Below are positions 1 through 8,811 of a stretch of DNA of 64,000 nt, in pieces. The stretch's first letter is position 1, and every line of letters starts with the position of its first letter. Location of the stretch: NCBI GenBank assembly GCA_052400685.1, contig JBQTGJ010000013.1; one strand, written 5' to 3'. Below the pieces are notes generated by a model that was not told where the DNA came from, made no database searches, and saw only the letters and a program-made list of their open reading frames with translations. The DNA is from CAZHHH01 sp052400685. Lineage in GTDB: Bacteria > Bacteroidota > Bacteroidia > Bacteroidales > Marinilabiliaceae. The translations under genes and the position numbers were made by a program.

Positions 1-107
1 AAAAAGGACGCCGTGTAGATACCTACATGGCTTCCCAGACAAAAAAGGACGCCGTGTAGATACCTACATGGCTTCCCCGGCGAAAAAGGACGCCGTGTAC
101 GTACTGA
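1..107. repeat. 41-bp tandem repeat with hairpin, about 2.6 units
   Basis: Units start at 1, 42 and 83, a period of 41 bp, each beginning AAAAAGGACGCCGTGTA. Within a unit GCCGTGTAG and CTACATGGC form a 9-bp stem (one G.U pair) around an ATAC loop, extended by GGA/TCC. The third unit diverges after about 17 bases. The array is cut by the window edge, so its full length is unknown. It is downstream of hemH, between genes. Confidence 0.8.
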
Positions 108-266
108 CATTGTTAAAATATTGAAAAATGAAGCTTTGTACGTATGTAAACCTTATCCAACCAAATCAGTTTTTTAATGCTTATTCATACTGTTTATCGG
201 TATGAAGTTTGGCACCAAACGTTGAAAATCCAGAGTTACGTTTTTGATTGATTGGATGAATTGTAC

Positions 267-331
267 GACCTCTTTGAGGTCGCAGGTTTGTAGCCAATAT
301 TTGGCTACAAACATCAGTACTCCGGCGGAGT
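267..331. other. cluster of three short hairpins
   Basis: Three perfect inverted repeats follow each other in 65 bases: GACCTC/GAGGTC (267-281), GTTTGTAGCCAA/TTGGCTACAAAC with a 3-base loop (286-312), and ACTCC/GGAGT (319-331). They lie inside or next to a copy of the CTAAGTGTTTG repeat family, 75 bases downstream of the hemH stop. They may act as a terminator for hemH or be part of the repeat; no strong T-run follows any arm. Confidence 0.6.
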
Positions 332-339
332 CCGACAAT

Positions 340-402
340 GGTAAACGATCATTTAGAGGACAAACATAACACAGAAGTTGCACTTTTACTACAAACACTT
401 AG
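340..402 (-). repeat. CTAAGTGTTTG-family interspersed repeat, copy 1
   Basis: Read on the minus strand this begins CTAAGTGTTTGTAG and continues with AGTGCAACTTCTGTG, TTATG, TTTGTCC and AATGATCGTTTACC. The same ordered words recur at 16329, 16477 and 21127 and, more degraded, at 31625 and 59120. All copies are intergenic. No coding capacity is seen. Confidence 0.6.
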
Positions 403-406
403 TTTG

Positions 407-1420
407 TTACAAGCACAGTTCAGCCACCGCTTGCGCCCACATGTCATTATCGTTTAAACAGGGGACAGTATCATACTTTTTTCCGCCGGCTTCCATGAAT
501 GTCTCACGGCCTTCCACATGAATTTCTTCCAATGTTTCAAGGCAGTCGCTCACAAAGGCCGGACTTACCACCAACACTTTTTTAATGCCCTTTTCGGGGA
601 AATGAGTCAGCACATCACTGGTGGCAGGCGACAGCCACTTATCGCGCCCCAACCGGGATTGGAAAGATAGCGTAAAACGATCATCAGACAACCCGAGTTC
701 ACGAGCCACCAGGCGGGTGGTTTCGAACACCTGATGCCGGTAGCAGGTAGCGTGTGCCGGCGATGCAACGGAACAGCAATCCTGTCCCTTCAGACAGTGA
801 CTGCCGGTTGCGTCACTTTTTAAAATATGCCTTTCGGGCACGCCATGATAACTAAACAACACCTGATCGTACTGCTGGTCTTCCAAATACGGGCGTATGG
901 TTACAGCCAGCGAATGAATATATTTTGAATGGTTGTAATAAGGCGCTGTGGTTTTGAGGCGAAACTTAAAACGACCTTCATTATAAACATTTTCGACATG
1001 GGCCACGGCAGTTTCATAACTACTCATGGCATAATGCGGATACAGCGGGAACAAAATCACCTCTTCGGCATCGGGGTGTTCAGATTCAATTCGTTTTAAA
1101 ACCGACATGGGCGTAGGATCACCATAGCGCATACAAAAATAGACAGGGCGCTGCGCAACCTTTTCTACTTTTTTAGCCAGCTTATTGGTGATAACAATCA
1201 AAGGAGAGCCTTCGTCAGTCCATATCGTCCGATATTTAGCGGCACTTTTAGGCGCCCTGAATGGCGATATAATACCCCGCACCAACAAAAAACGACCGAT
1301 AAAAGGCAAATCAATGACCCGTTCGTCCATCAGAAACTCATTCAAATAACGACGCACATCTTTTACCGACGTCGAATTAGGGGAACCCAAATTGGTTAAT
1401 AATATTATTTGTTTTGACAT
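407..1420 (-). CDS. hemH: ferrochelatase
   Basis: This 337-residue protein inserts iron into porphyrin, the last step of haem synthesis. The family signature is clear: an N-terminal LLTNLGSP start, the catalytic SYHGVPERH at about 190-198 (His192), and a C-terminal SDCLETLEEI at about 291-300. The length is usual for bacterial HemH. A cysteine-rich insert (Cys209, Cys215, Cys216, Cys226) follows the active-site loop; comparable Cys sets bind a [2Fe-2S] cluster in some ferrochelatases, but that is not shown here. It is 77 bases downstream of hemF on the same strand, so a hemF-hemH operon is likely. Confidence 0.95.
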   Translation of the reverse strand: MSKQIILLTNLGSPNSTSVKDVRRYLNEFLMDERVIDLPFIGRFLLVRGIISPFRAPKSAAKYRTIWTDEGSPLIVITNKLAKKVEKVAQRPVYFCMRYGDPTPMSVLKRIESEHPDAEEVILFPLYPHYAMSSYETAVAHVENVYNEGRFKFRLKTTAPYYNHSKYIHSLAVTIRPYLEDQQYDQVLFSYHGVPERHILKSDATGSHCLKGQDCCSVASPAHATCYRHQVFETTRLVARELGLSDDRFTLSFQSRLGRDKWLSPATSDVLTHFPEKGIKKVLVVSPAFVSDCLETLEEIHVEGRETFMEAGGKKYDTVPCLNDNDMWAQAVAELCL

Positions 1421-1497
1421 CCGACCATTCTATTAAAAAAAATAAAGATAAAATACTTTTCAGGGTTTTATCCACCTACAACCAATAATTCTATGAA

Positions 1498-2394
1498 TCA
1501 TCGTTTCAAGGCAAGCAATAATTTTTCTTCCGCACTGCCGGGTTCCGGTACAAAATCATAATCCCAACGTACCCTGGGTGGCAGACTCATCAGTATGGAC
1601 TCTGTTCGGCCATTGGTTTTCAAACCAAACAGAGTCCCTTTATCGTAAAGCAGGTTAAATTCAACATATCTGCCCCGTCTTATCTCCTGCCAGTAACGTT
1701 GCTTCTCGCCATAGGCCATCTCCTTTCGTCGTTCAACAATGGGAATGTATGAATCAATAAATTCATGGCCCAATGAAGTAACAAATTCGAACCAGAACGA
1801 TCCGCTGTGCTCTTTATCAGCACGCAGATAATCGTAAAACAGTCCGCCAATACCCCGTGCTTCGCTGCGGTGCTTGTTATAAAAATAGTCATCACAAACC
1901 GCCCTGTAACGGGGATATAAATTCAAGTCCAAACGATCACAAACCGCTTTCTGCGCCAAAATAAAATGCGCTTTATCGTCCTCAAAGAAATAATAAGGCG
2001 TCAGGTCGCTGCCACCCCCAAACCAAAAGTCAACCACTTCCCCGTCATTATCGTACAGCTCAAAATACCGATAATTAGCATGGACAGTTGGAACATAAGG
2101 ATTTACCGGATGCAAAACCAGAGACAGACCGCAGGCAAAAAAATGACTAAAATCCGTCTTCAGGTACTTCATCATCGACTCAGGAAGCATGCCATGTACC
2201 GCAGAGGTGTTAACCCCACCTTTTTCAAAAACAGCCCCATTGGCAATAATACGGGTACGTCCCCCGCCACCGCCTTCACGTTGCCATAAATCCTCCTTAA
2301 ACCGGGCTTTACCGTCTATGGTTTCCAAAGTAACACATATCTTATCCTGTAAATCATTAATAAACGTTTCAAACTCAGTTTTAAACCCTTTCAT
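1498..2394 (-). CDS. hemF: oxygen-dependent coproporphyrinogen III oxidase
   Basis: This protein of about 298 residues converts coproporphyrinogen III to protoporphyrinogen IX with O2. Family landmarks include EGGGGGRTRII near the N-terminus, the FGGGSDLTPYY block near residue 130, and the C-terminal GRYVEFNLLYDKGTLFGL stretch followed by ESILMSLPP. I chose the second in-frame Met (MKGFKTEF); an upstream Met three codons earlier is also possible. Choosing HemF rather than HemN implies that the organism meets oxygen. It precedes hemH on the same strand. Confidence 0.94.
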   Translation of the reverse strand: MKGFKTEFETFINDLQDKICVTLETIDGKARFKEDLWQREGGGGGRTRIIANGAVFEKGGVNTSAVHGMLPESMMKYLKTDFSHFFACGLSLVLHPVNPYVPTVHANYRYFELYDNDGEVVDFWFGGGSDLTPYYFFEDDKAHFILAQKAVCDRLDLNLYPRYRAVCDDYFYNKHRSEARGIGGLFYDYLRADKEHSGSFWFEFVTSLGHEFIDSYIPIVERRKEMAYGEKQRYWQEIRRGRYVEFNLLYDKGTLFGLKTNGRTESILMSLPPRVRWDYDFVPEPGSAEEKLLLALKR

Positions 2395-2514
2395 TACTAT
2401 CATTTAAAAACCATTAATCTTAATCTATTGTGTACCCCTATGCCTTCTACAACTTTTTTTGGGCAAACTTGTTTACCAATCAGTACTAATTTCCTTCTAA
2501 AAAATGGTTTAATT

Positions 2515-3096
2515 ATGGCTTTTACATTAGATCTTAAACAGAAAGCACCCGACTTCAACCTCCCGGCTACCGATGGGAAAAATTATACCTTAAAGGATTT
2601 CTCACAAGCAGACTGGCTGGTCATCTTTTTTACATGTAATCACTGTCCGTATGTAATTGGATCGGATGAAATAACACGCGCTACAGCCGAAAAATACAGT
2701 TCGAAAGGGGTTTCATTTGTGGGCATCAATTCCAACAGCGCAAATACCTATGCCGAAGACAGCTATGAAAATATGATTAAGCGCATGGAAAAGCATCATT
2801 TTCCATGGATATACTTACGCGACGAAAGTCAGGAAGTGGCAATGGCCTACGGGGCATTGCGTACCCCTCATTTTTATGTGTTTAATAAAAACAGAGAACT
2901 GATATACACGGGACGCGGCGTTGACAGTCCCCGCGACACCACAAAAATGAAGGAAAACACCCTCGATATTGTTCTGGAAGCGTTAACCTCTGGCAAACCG
3001 GCGCCATTTTCAGTCACCAACCCCATTGGCTGTAATGTTAAATGGGATGGTAAAGATCCACATTGGATGCCTGTTGATGCCTGCGATTTAGTATAA
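2515..3096 (+). CDS. thioredoxin-fold (AhpC/TSA-like) family protein
   Basis: This 193-residue cytoplasmic protein starts MAFTLDLKQKAPDFNLP, the classic beginning of AhpC/TSA and Redoxin domains, and carries a CNHC (CxxC) pair at residues 41-44 followed by a cis-Pro-type RTPHFYVF motif. An in-frame Met 29 codons upstream exists, but the domain begins at the Met chosen. The family contains thiol peroxidases and disulfide reductases; the exact substrate is unknown. It is convergent with the downstream SDR gene, with only about 12 bases between the two stops. Confidence 0.85.
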   Translation: MAFTLDLKQKAPDFNLPATDGKNYTLKDFSQADWLVIFFTCNHCPYVIGSDEITRATAEKYSSKGVSFVGINSNSANTYAEDSYENMIKRMEKHHFPWIYLRDESQEVAMAYGALRTPHFYVFNKNRELIYTGRGVDSPRDTTKMKENTLDIVLEALTSGKPAPFSVTNPIGCNVKWDGKDPHWMPVDACDLV

Positions 3097-3108
3097 TACA
3101 ATGCTCAA

Positions 3109-3834
3109 TTACAAATAAATCATTTTACGGGTCATACCGCCGTCTACGCGTATTTCTTCTCCATTGATAAAATCACTATCGGGTTGACATAAAAATTTCA
3201 CCACAGCAGCTATATCTTCAGGCTTTCCAACGCGTCCTGATAAGTGCTGCGCATGGTCAGCGCGAGACAATTCGGCGTAATCGCCGGTATGAATCCAGCC
3301 GGGAGCAATACAATTCACCGTAATTGCGGTTCCTGCCAGTGAGTTGGCTAAAGCATGGGTTAACGAAACAAGCCCGCCTTTACTGGCCCCATACGCCTCC
3401 CCGCCGGGCTCCGACATAACATAGCGCGTAGAAGCAATATTCACAATTCGCCCAAATTGCTGACGCGGATGCCGACGGGCAAACTCACGCGCAAAAATAA
3501 AAGGAGCCCTTAAATTCACATCCAAAATCTCATCCCAATTATCGGTACTGGTATCCGGCAAACTGGTGAAACGACTGATCCCTGCATTATTAATCAAAAT
3601 ATCGCAATACCCCCACTCCTTTTCAACAGCCGACCAGACGTGCAGTATTTCTTTTTCGGAGGCAACATCCGCAACATGAATCATCATGCGGGGGTACTTA
3701 TCTTTCATATAAGCCAACCCGCGCTCATCCTTATCCACTATTCTCACCAGACAATCCTGACGATAAAACATTTCCGCAATAGCTCTGCCAATCCCGTTGC
3801 CGGCACCGGTCACTAACACTTTATATTTTGTCAT
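3109..3834 (-). CDS. SDR-family NAD(P)-dependent oxidoreductase
   Basis: This 241-residue classical short-chain dehydrogenase has TGAGNGIG at 9-16 (dinucleotide binding), NNAG at 82-85, Ser135 in VNIAST and the catalytic Tyr148/Lys152 in YGASK. It ends in the usual INGEEIRVDGG cofactor-proximal stretch. The substrate cannot be told from the sequence. It stands alone: convergent with the thioredoxin-like gene, and its 5' end abuts the palindromic element at 3844. Confidence 0.88.
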   Translation of the reverse strand: MTKYKVLVTGAGNGIGRAIAEMFYRQDCLVRIVDKDERGLAYMKDKYPRMMIHVADVASEKEILHVWSAVEKEWGYCDILINNAGISRFTSLPDTSTDNWDEILDVNLRAPFIFAREFARRHPRQQFGRIVNIASTRYVMSEPGGEAYGASKGGLVSLTHALANSLAGTAITVNCIAPGWIHTGDYAELSRADHAQHLSGRVGKPEDIAAVVKFLCQPDSDFINGEEIRVDGGMTRKMIYL

Positions 3835-3843
3835 AAATACTTA

Positions 3844-4177
3844 TTTTATAAACACTATTGTCCGGTAAAAAATATATTTTCCATTTAAGTGCTCAAGCCG
3901 CACGGGCTTTTACTTTTTTTCTACAGCAAAAAAAAGTAAACAAAAAATGCCGCCGCTGCAAGTAATTTCCTAAAAATCAATTTCATTGTCTAAAATCCGG
4001 GAACTCGCTTCGCTCAGACAGCCCGGATTTCTTTACGCCAATAAAATTGATTTTCTTAACGGAAATTCCTTGAGGCGGAAAGCAACCCCAATATCTCCTA
4101 AAATATCTGGCTCGCACATTGGAGCTGGGTTCTAATCATTTCTCTAAATTTTTACCGGACACCAATGTTTTATAAAC
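3844..4177. mobile_element. MITE-like palindromic element, about 334 bp
   Basis: The ends are imperfect inverted repeats of about 28 bp. Each carries TTTATAAA at the outside and TTGTCCGGTAAAAA or its reverse-complement counterpart inside. Within lies a second long inverted repeat, about 3949-4078. Its arms include CCGCC, CAAG, AATTTCC and AAAATCAATTT against the matching complements, with AAATCCGGG/CCCGGATTT at the tip. A further TTTACTTTTTTT/AAAAAAAGTAAA hairpin sits at about 3910-3942. There is no ORF. This is the layout of a non-autonomous, transposase-mobilised element; no target duplication could be established. Confidence 0.65.
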
Positions 4178-4399
4178 TAATAATTAATGCTTGCAAAGAA
4201 AATCATCGTCGGCGCTCTGCCAGTTTTTAAAATGGACATTTATCACAGTAAACAAACATTTTTCAAACCCGGTAAGCCTAAAAAAATGGAACAATCTTAC
4301 CGGCTACAAAAGTTTGCGTGCAGGCGCCGGGCAATAAGGTTTATTTTAGCGCAGGCTAATCTCAACCACATAATTTTTGATAAATCAGAACCAGCCAAA

Positions 4400-4438
4400 T
4401 ATATAAAAAAGGCCGTTGACATCAATTTGTCAACGACC
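4400..4438 (-). terminator. intrinsic terminator downstream of the WM-repeat protein gene
   Basis: On the minus strand CGTTGACA/TGTCAACG forms an 8-bp stem flanked by GG/CC and is followed by a run of six Ts. It is about 140 bases past the stop of the gene at 4576-5139, the only minus-strand gene upstream of it. The rest of 4178-4575 shows no credible gene. Confidence 0.6.
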
Positions 4439-4575
4439 TCCAGTCGTCTGCTAACACCAAAATCCGCAGAAAATATTACGTTTAACCGATGGTCAGGCTT
4501 GCTCTTAAGTTGAAAAATGAAGCATCCCTTCATTTATCGAAGCGTCCGGCCTGACAAATTTTAAGGCGTATTAAA

Positions 4576-5139
4576 TTATTCAACAAAAAAAGAATTCAGC
4601 ATCCAATCTTCCACATCAATCAAACGATCCGATTCTTCAATATCCTCGGCCAACATCCAGTCAGCAACTTCAATTTCATACTCCACTTCCCCCCAGCCAT
4701 CTGCGACATCCACCATCCAGGATTCTATCGTTATATCAGACTGAAAATTCAACAAAGCCCTCTCAACCTCAGGTTCAAAGCCAAGCATCCATTCCATAAC
4801 AGGCTTGTTAGCCGAATTAGCGGCCATTGAATAATCCTGTATTAACCAGTCCGGTATTTCCTGATGATCGTCAGAATTACAAAAACAAGGAGTGCCCATA
4901 TAGACATCGAGCCATTTCAGATCAGACGAAGAAAAAGAATCATCTTGTGAACCGGAGAAAGAAAGCATCCAGTCCTCAAGTTCAATTTCAGGTTCCGAAA
5001 AGAGATAACGATACTCAAAAGAATAGTATAGAGGTTCTGGCAAAAAAGAAAAACTATTCTGAGAAACGCCGGTAGCACCTGCTGAAAGCATAAACAGCAG
5101 GCCCGCCCACAAACCAATAAACATCGCTTTAGTTTTCAT
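4576..5139 (-). CDS. secreted acidic protein with six W-M/L motifs
   Basis: I do not recognise this 187-residue protein. It has an N-terminal signal peptide (MKTKAMFIGLWAGLLFMLSA). The mature part is very acidic and carries six short repeats of the type [ED]xW[ML][LVI]: EDWML 55-59, DWLI 97-100, EWML 116-119, ESWMV 139-143, DWML 160-163 and EDWML 177-181. Each is preceded by alternating acidic and aliphatic residues (for example EIELEDWML). There is a CFC pair at 85-87. The repeats look like short linear binding motifs rather than a folded domain. It is a single-gene unit with its own terminator, and its function is unknown. Confidence 0.75.
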   Translation of the reverse strand: MKTKAMFIGLWAGLLFMLSAGATGVSQNSFSFLPEPLYYSFEYRYLFSEPEIELEDWMLSFSGSQDDSFSSSDLKWLDVYMGTPCFCNSDDHQEIPDWLIQDYSMAANSANKPVMEWMLGFEPEVERALLNFQSDITIESWMVDVADGWGEVEYEIEVADWMLAEDIEESDRLIDVEDWMLNSFFVE

Positions 5140-5368
5140 ATAACATCCTCCAGTTAATATTCGGATATTAACGATGAATCAATTTCGATGCCACAACCTA
5201 CAAACAAAAACTAATCAAGCATTTAGATCGAATCATCTTAAAAAGGCTATTGGCTAATCCGTTCAAAACGAACGCCATTCTGTTCATATACGAACACCCT
5301 TCTTTCACGTTTCAAATAAAGGTAGAACGAAAACGAGGAGAAAGCAATGATTTTTTACACCGAAAGAA

Positions 5369-5398
5369 TTGCTAATTTCAACAAAGCGGTTAATTTTG
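5369..5398 (+). promoter_or_regulatory. promoter of tRNA-Gly
   Basis: TTG at 5369-5371, a 19-base spacer, then TAATTTTG at 5391-5398 match the Bacteroidota housekeeping promoter (-33 TTG, -7 TAnnTTTG) exactly in sequence and spacing. The predicted start would be near 5405, about 40 bases before the tRNA. Confidence 0.7.
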
Positions 5399-5445
5399 CA
5401 GTCGCAAACAATACCTGTTTCAACAAAACAAAATTTAGTTGTTAT

Positions 5446-5521
5446 GCGGAAGTAGCTCAGTTGGTAGAGCATCAGCTTCCCAAGCTGAGGGTCGCGGGTT
5501 CGAGTCCCGTTTTCCGCTCCA
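5446..5521 (+). tRNA. tRNA-Gly(CCC)
   Basis: The 76-base cloverleaf is complete. The acceptor GCGGAAG pairs with TTTCCGC. The D arm is GCTC/GAGC. The anticodon stem TCAGC/GCTGA encloses the loop TTCCCAA (anticodon CCC). The T arm is GCGGG-TTCGAGT-CCCGT. CCA is encoded, with U as discriminator. It reads GGG glycine codons. Confidence 0.95.
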
Positions 5522-5522
5522 C

Positions 5523-5558
5523 AAAACCCTGCATATCCTGTGCAGGGTTTTATTTTTT
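5523..5558 (+). terminator. intrinsic terminator of tRNA-Gly
   Basis: AAAACCCTGCA and TGCAGGGTTTT form an 11-bp stem two bases after the tRNA CCA, followed by TATTTTTT. Between 5559 and 5794 I see no further gene. Confidence 0.85.
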
Positions 5559-5794
5559 CATCCCATTAAAAAACTATTAAACTTCGTTTCGCCACTAACA
5601 AAATAAACGCTTCCCGAAAAGAAACAAACAGAGATATTTAAAGACAGCCAAAAGCGCAACAGGAGAAATAATCCGCCACATAAAGACTTCACATTATTCA
5701 AGTGGCGAAACGAACAGGCTTGCAGAAAAGGTCAGCCTTGTATTCACAAAAAGAATTGACACATCAAAAATAAGAACCCAAAACTGCGCTATCG

Positions 5795-7378
5795 CTAAGG
5801 TATATTTCGGTCGAAGATAAACTCACTGTAATCAACCTGGTTAATTGGCTTCAGGAGCTCGTTGTGAATAAAAATATCCTCTTTTGATTTGGGTCGAAAA
5901 TCATCAAGCCACCTGAAACCATTTAAAAGCCGGTTCGCTTCCTTGACCAAAAACGGCGGATTCAGATTCCCTGCCGGCTGATTTCGAAGGATAATACCTA
6001 CAACCTGTTGGTTTTCGAGCAATATGGACAAACTGGACGACTCTGCTTTATTCATCCCAATAATCATCCCTTTATCCTTGGGATAATAAATGGCCTGTCC
6101 GTTACCATCCACATCAATACGATACAACTTATTATTTCGAATATGCCCGATCATGTCACGACCTTTGATTTGATTATACAACCCGAGTGAGTCTTCGGGC
6201 GCAATAACAAATGCATTATCTTCAAGCTCGGCTTTATAAAGCGCCCTATTGCGTGTAAATAATTTAATAACACTGGCACTCAGCTGATTTCCCATGGCCC
6301 ATAATACCGGATCTTTATAAAACGTATTGATTGAATCCTGAAGGTTATAGACCATTGAGTCGCATCGTCCCTGAAAATCGTGACGGAAAAACTTCACATT
6401 ATGAAAGGCTCTTATCATCTGAAATTCTGTGCTATCGATGGGATCAACCCGCAACGTATCGGCATGTAAAAACAGCGTATCAGCACCATAAATCTGCATC
6501 ATCACGGCTTTTTTGGTTGCTACACCAGTATGTTTAAGCTCATTGTAATAGCCATAATTGCCCGTAACAATAACATGATTCGTTGTGTCATGTAAAGCCA
6601 TACGGGAAAAGACCTCGCCAAAGCCACTCATACGATCATAAAAAATAGTATCGCCGTATAATTCCTGCTCCCCGCCTTTCACAGAACTATTGCGTTCAAG
6701 CTGGGCTACATTATTTTGGGTATCGTAAAATCCGGCTTCCGAATAAATGGTATTGCGCTGACTAACAATGGAAGTAGGACCAACAATCTTAACAATTTTA
6801 GGGATGGTAAAATACTGAAGCGTATCCGAATACATCGTATAATCAGGATTAACCACCACCACGCTGTCGCGAAAATGCGCCTCTTCGGTACGCGGATAGT
6901 AATAGCCCCACAAACTGGTCAACCGATTGTCTCCATTCGTTATCTCACCCCCATCATAATAATAAGCCACATCGTTTTTACGGTCGTAATCGAGAAATTG
7001 AGTGGTCAACACCACATCCTTATTCACAAGGCGCACATCTTCGCGTACCATTGCTTTATCCTCATTGCCCAAATAATTGAGCCGTTTACCGTACAGATGT
7101 ATTGAATCGGACTGGATAACATGGATAGAACCATACGCCTGAACCATATTCGAGTCACGATAAAAAAAGGCACTGTCGCAGTACATCACAGTTTGAAGAT
7201 GCCGGAAACGAACGGCCCCAAAAAGCGCCTGAACACCCTTTCCAAAACGCTCCGATCCCTCCATATAGTCGGCATGTTCAATATGGACCTGTGCTTTCTT
7301 TTGTCCATTAACCGATAATGAACAACCAACCAACCAAATGGCAGTCAGTAAGCAGCCTGACAAATTCAAAAACCTCAT
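5795..7378 (-). CDS. OstA-like (LptA/LptD N-domain) envelope protein
   Basis: This 527-residue exported protein has the OstA-like beta-taco repeats seen in LptA and the N-terminus of LptD, for example runs such as YCDSAFFYRDSNMVQAYGSIHV. Such proteins take part in lipopolysaccharide transport or assembly. I set the start at MRFLNLSGCLL because the longer frame would overlap the upstream parvulin gene by about 110 bases, whereas this Met gives a signal sequence and a 40-base gap. In Bacteroidota this family commonly sits with the parvulins and guaB upstream, as here. It lacks a C-terminal LptD barrel. Confidence 0.85.
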   Translation of the reverse strand: MRFLNLSGCLLTAIWLVGCSLSVNGQKKAQVHIEHADYMEGSERFGKGVQALFGAVRFRHLQTVMYCDSAFFYRDSNMVQAYGSIHVIQSDSIHLYGKRLNYLGNEDKAMVREDVRLVNKDVVLTTQFLDYDRKNDVAYYYDGGEITNGDNRLTSLWGYYYPRTEEAHFRDSVVVVNPDYTMYSDTLQYFTIPKIVKIVGPTSIVSQRNTIYSEAGFYDTQNNVAQLERNSSVKGGEQELYGDTIFYDRMSGFGEVFSRMALHDTTNHVIVTGNYGYYNELKHTGVATKKAVMMQIYGADTLFLHADTLRVDPIDSTEFQMIRAFHNVKFFRHDFQGRCDSMVYNLQDSINTFYKDPVLWAMGNQLSASVIKLFTRNRALYKAELEDNAFVIAPEDSLGLYNQIKGRDMIGHIRNNKLYRIDVDGNGQAIYYPKDKGMIIGMNKAESSSLSILLENQQVVGIILRNQPAGNLNPPFLVKEANRLLNGFRWLDDFRPKSKEDIFIHNELLKPINQVDYSEFIFDRNIP

Positions 7379-7418
7379 TCCAGTATATTTATGGGGCCTT
7401 GATAAAAATACAATAGGA

Positions 7419-8780
7419 TTATTTAAGCCAGCCATCAAATTCGAACTGGCAGTTGGCCCAATTTGGGCTGATGGTAATATAGGTCTCTTTCTGTTTATTA
7501 ACAATCCACTCATTAAATGCTTCTTCACGTTTTACATTTTCGAGCAACGTTTGCAAAAGCTGATAGTCATCGGTCGAATTAGCCCGGTGAGGTGGTGTTT
7601 TAGATTTCAGCTTGACCACAGCAAAATAATCTTTTCCTAAACGTTCATCTTTCATCATAAAAGCATTGGAGATATCTCCCTGCTCCATATTTTCAAGTTT
7701 TTTATTGATGGCTGGCGCAATCGACTGAATATCCATTTTAGTGGACTGGTCATAAGGATTAACCATTAATCCGCCATTCACCCGGGTATCTTTATCCATT
7801 GAAAACCGCAAAGCCGCCTCTTCAAACGACATTTTTTCTTCACGGATAAGATCGGCAATGGAATCGGCCCTCGCCTGAGCAGCAGCAATGGCCGCAGGCT
7901 TAGGCTTAGGACGCATCAAAATATGGCGCACATTAACCCGGTCGCCTTGCCGCTCAATAAGCTGAATAATATGATATCCAAATTCAGACTCCACAATTTT
8001 AGACACCTTGCCGGGCTCCTGCATATTAAAAGCCACCTGTGCAAAAGCAGGGACCAGTTCCCCGCGTGTCATAAAGCCCAATTCGCCACCTCTGGCAGCG
8101 CTGCCCGGGTCTTCGGAATAAAGGACTGCCAGCGTCGCAAAATCACGACCTTCATTCACTTGTCGTTGAAATTCACGAAGGCGACTCTTCACACGATCCA
8201 CTTCTTCCACATCAAGTTCAGGATATATCGTTATTTGCTGCACTTCAAACTGCTCAGGAACCATAGGTAAACTATCGGGCGATGTTTTACGGTAAAAGGC
8301 ACGTACGGCAGCAGGCGTTACCTTAACATTTTCGGTAATTGAAGCTTGCATCTGCTGCGTCAACATCTGGTTTCTTACAATGATGCGTTGCTCCTGTTTA
8401 ATTTGGTGCAAAGGCTTATTGAGCCATTCTTCAAGCTTTTCTTTTGACCCTGCCCGGTTGATAAATTCGTTTATCTGGCGGTCAACCGTCATGATAACAT
8501 TATTTTCACTGACCTCAATACTGTCAATTTTTGCTTGTTCCAGCAATAAATTCTGAAGCAACAGTTGCTCAAAAATATGACATTTCAAGTCACCGGCAAA
8601 CGAAGACCCCTGCATCATAGCTTGCTGATACTGATATTCAACATCAGAACGCAAAACCGGGTTATCACCCACTACTGCAATAACTTCATCAATCACACTG
8701 CCTGATTGACAATAAATAAGAGATGCTCCGGGAATTGAAAATAACAGTAAGCTAAGAAAAAAACGTTTTATTGACAGCAT
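7419..8780 (-). CDS. SurA-like periplasmic peptidylprolyl isomerase
   Basis: This 453-residue protein has a signal peptide, a SurA N-terminal chaperone domain (GSVIDEVIAVVGDNPVLRSDVEY, about 26-48), and two parvulin (PpiC) regions. The first has the usual pattern LYSEDPGSAARGGELGFMTRG and the second carries FSMDKDTRVNGGLM. Such proteins escort outer-membrane beta-barrels and fit beside the OstA-like gene. It is the third gene of a same-strand trio of SurA/PpiC-type proteins and is probably cotranscribed with them. Confidence 0.9.
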   Translation of the reverse strand: MLSIKRFFLSLLLFSIPGASLIYCQSGSVIDEVIAVVGDNPVLRSDVEYQYQQAMMQGSSFAGDLKCHIFEQLLLQNLLLEQAKIDSIEVSENNVIMTVDRQINEFINRAGSKEKLEEWLNKPLHQIKQEQRIIVRNQMLTQQMQASITENVKVTPAAVRAFYRKTSPDSLPMVPEQFEVQQITIYPELDVEEVDRVKSRLREFQRQVNEGRDFATLAVLYSEDPGSAARGGELGFMTRGELVPAFAQVAFNMQEPGKVSKIVESEFGYHIIQLIERQGDRVNVRHILMRPKPKPAAIAAAQARADSIADLIREEKMSFEEAALRFSMDKDTRVNGGLMVNPYDQSTKMDIQSIAPAINKKLENMEQGDISNAFMMKDERLGKDYFAVVKLKSKTPPHRANSTDDYQLLQTLLENVKREEAFNEWIVNKQKETYITISPNWANCQFEFDGWLK

Positions 8781-8811
8781 ATTTAATTATTTGAGTCCAA
8801 AATTAAAAAAA

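Noticed and set aside
174..398. 74-codon minus-strand ORF
   Set aside because: It spans the hairpin cluster and the repeat copy and has no protein-like features.
4187..4513. 108-codon plus-strand ORF after the MITE
   Set aside because: It covers a terminator hairpin and has atypical composition with no recognisable motif.
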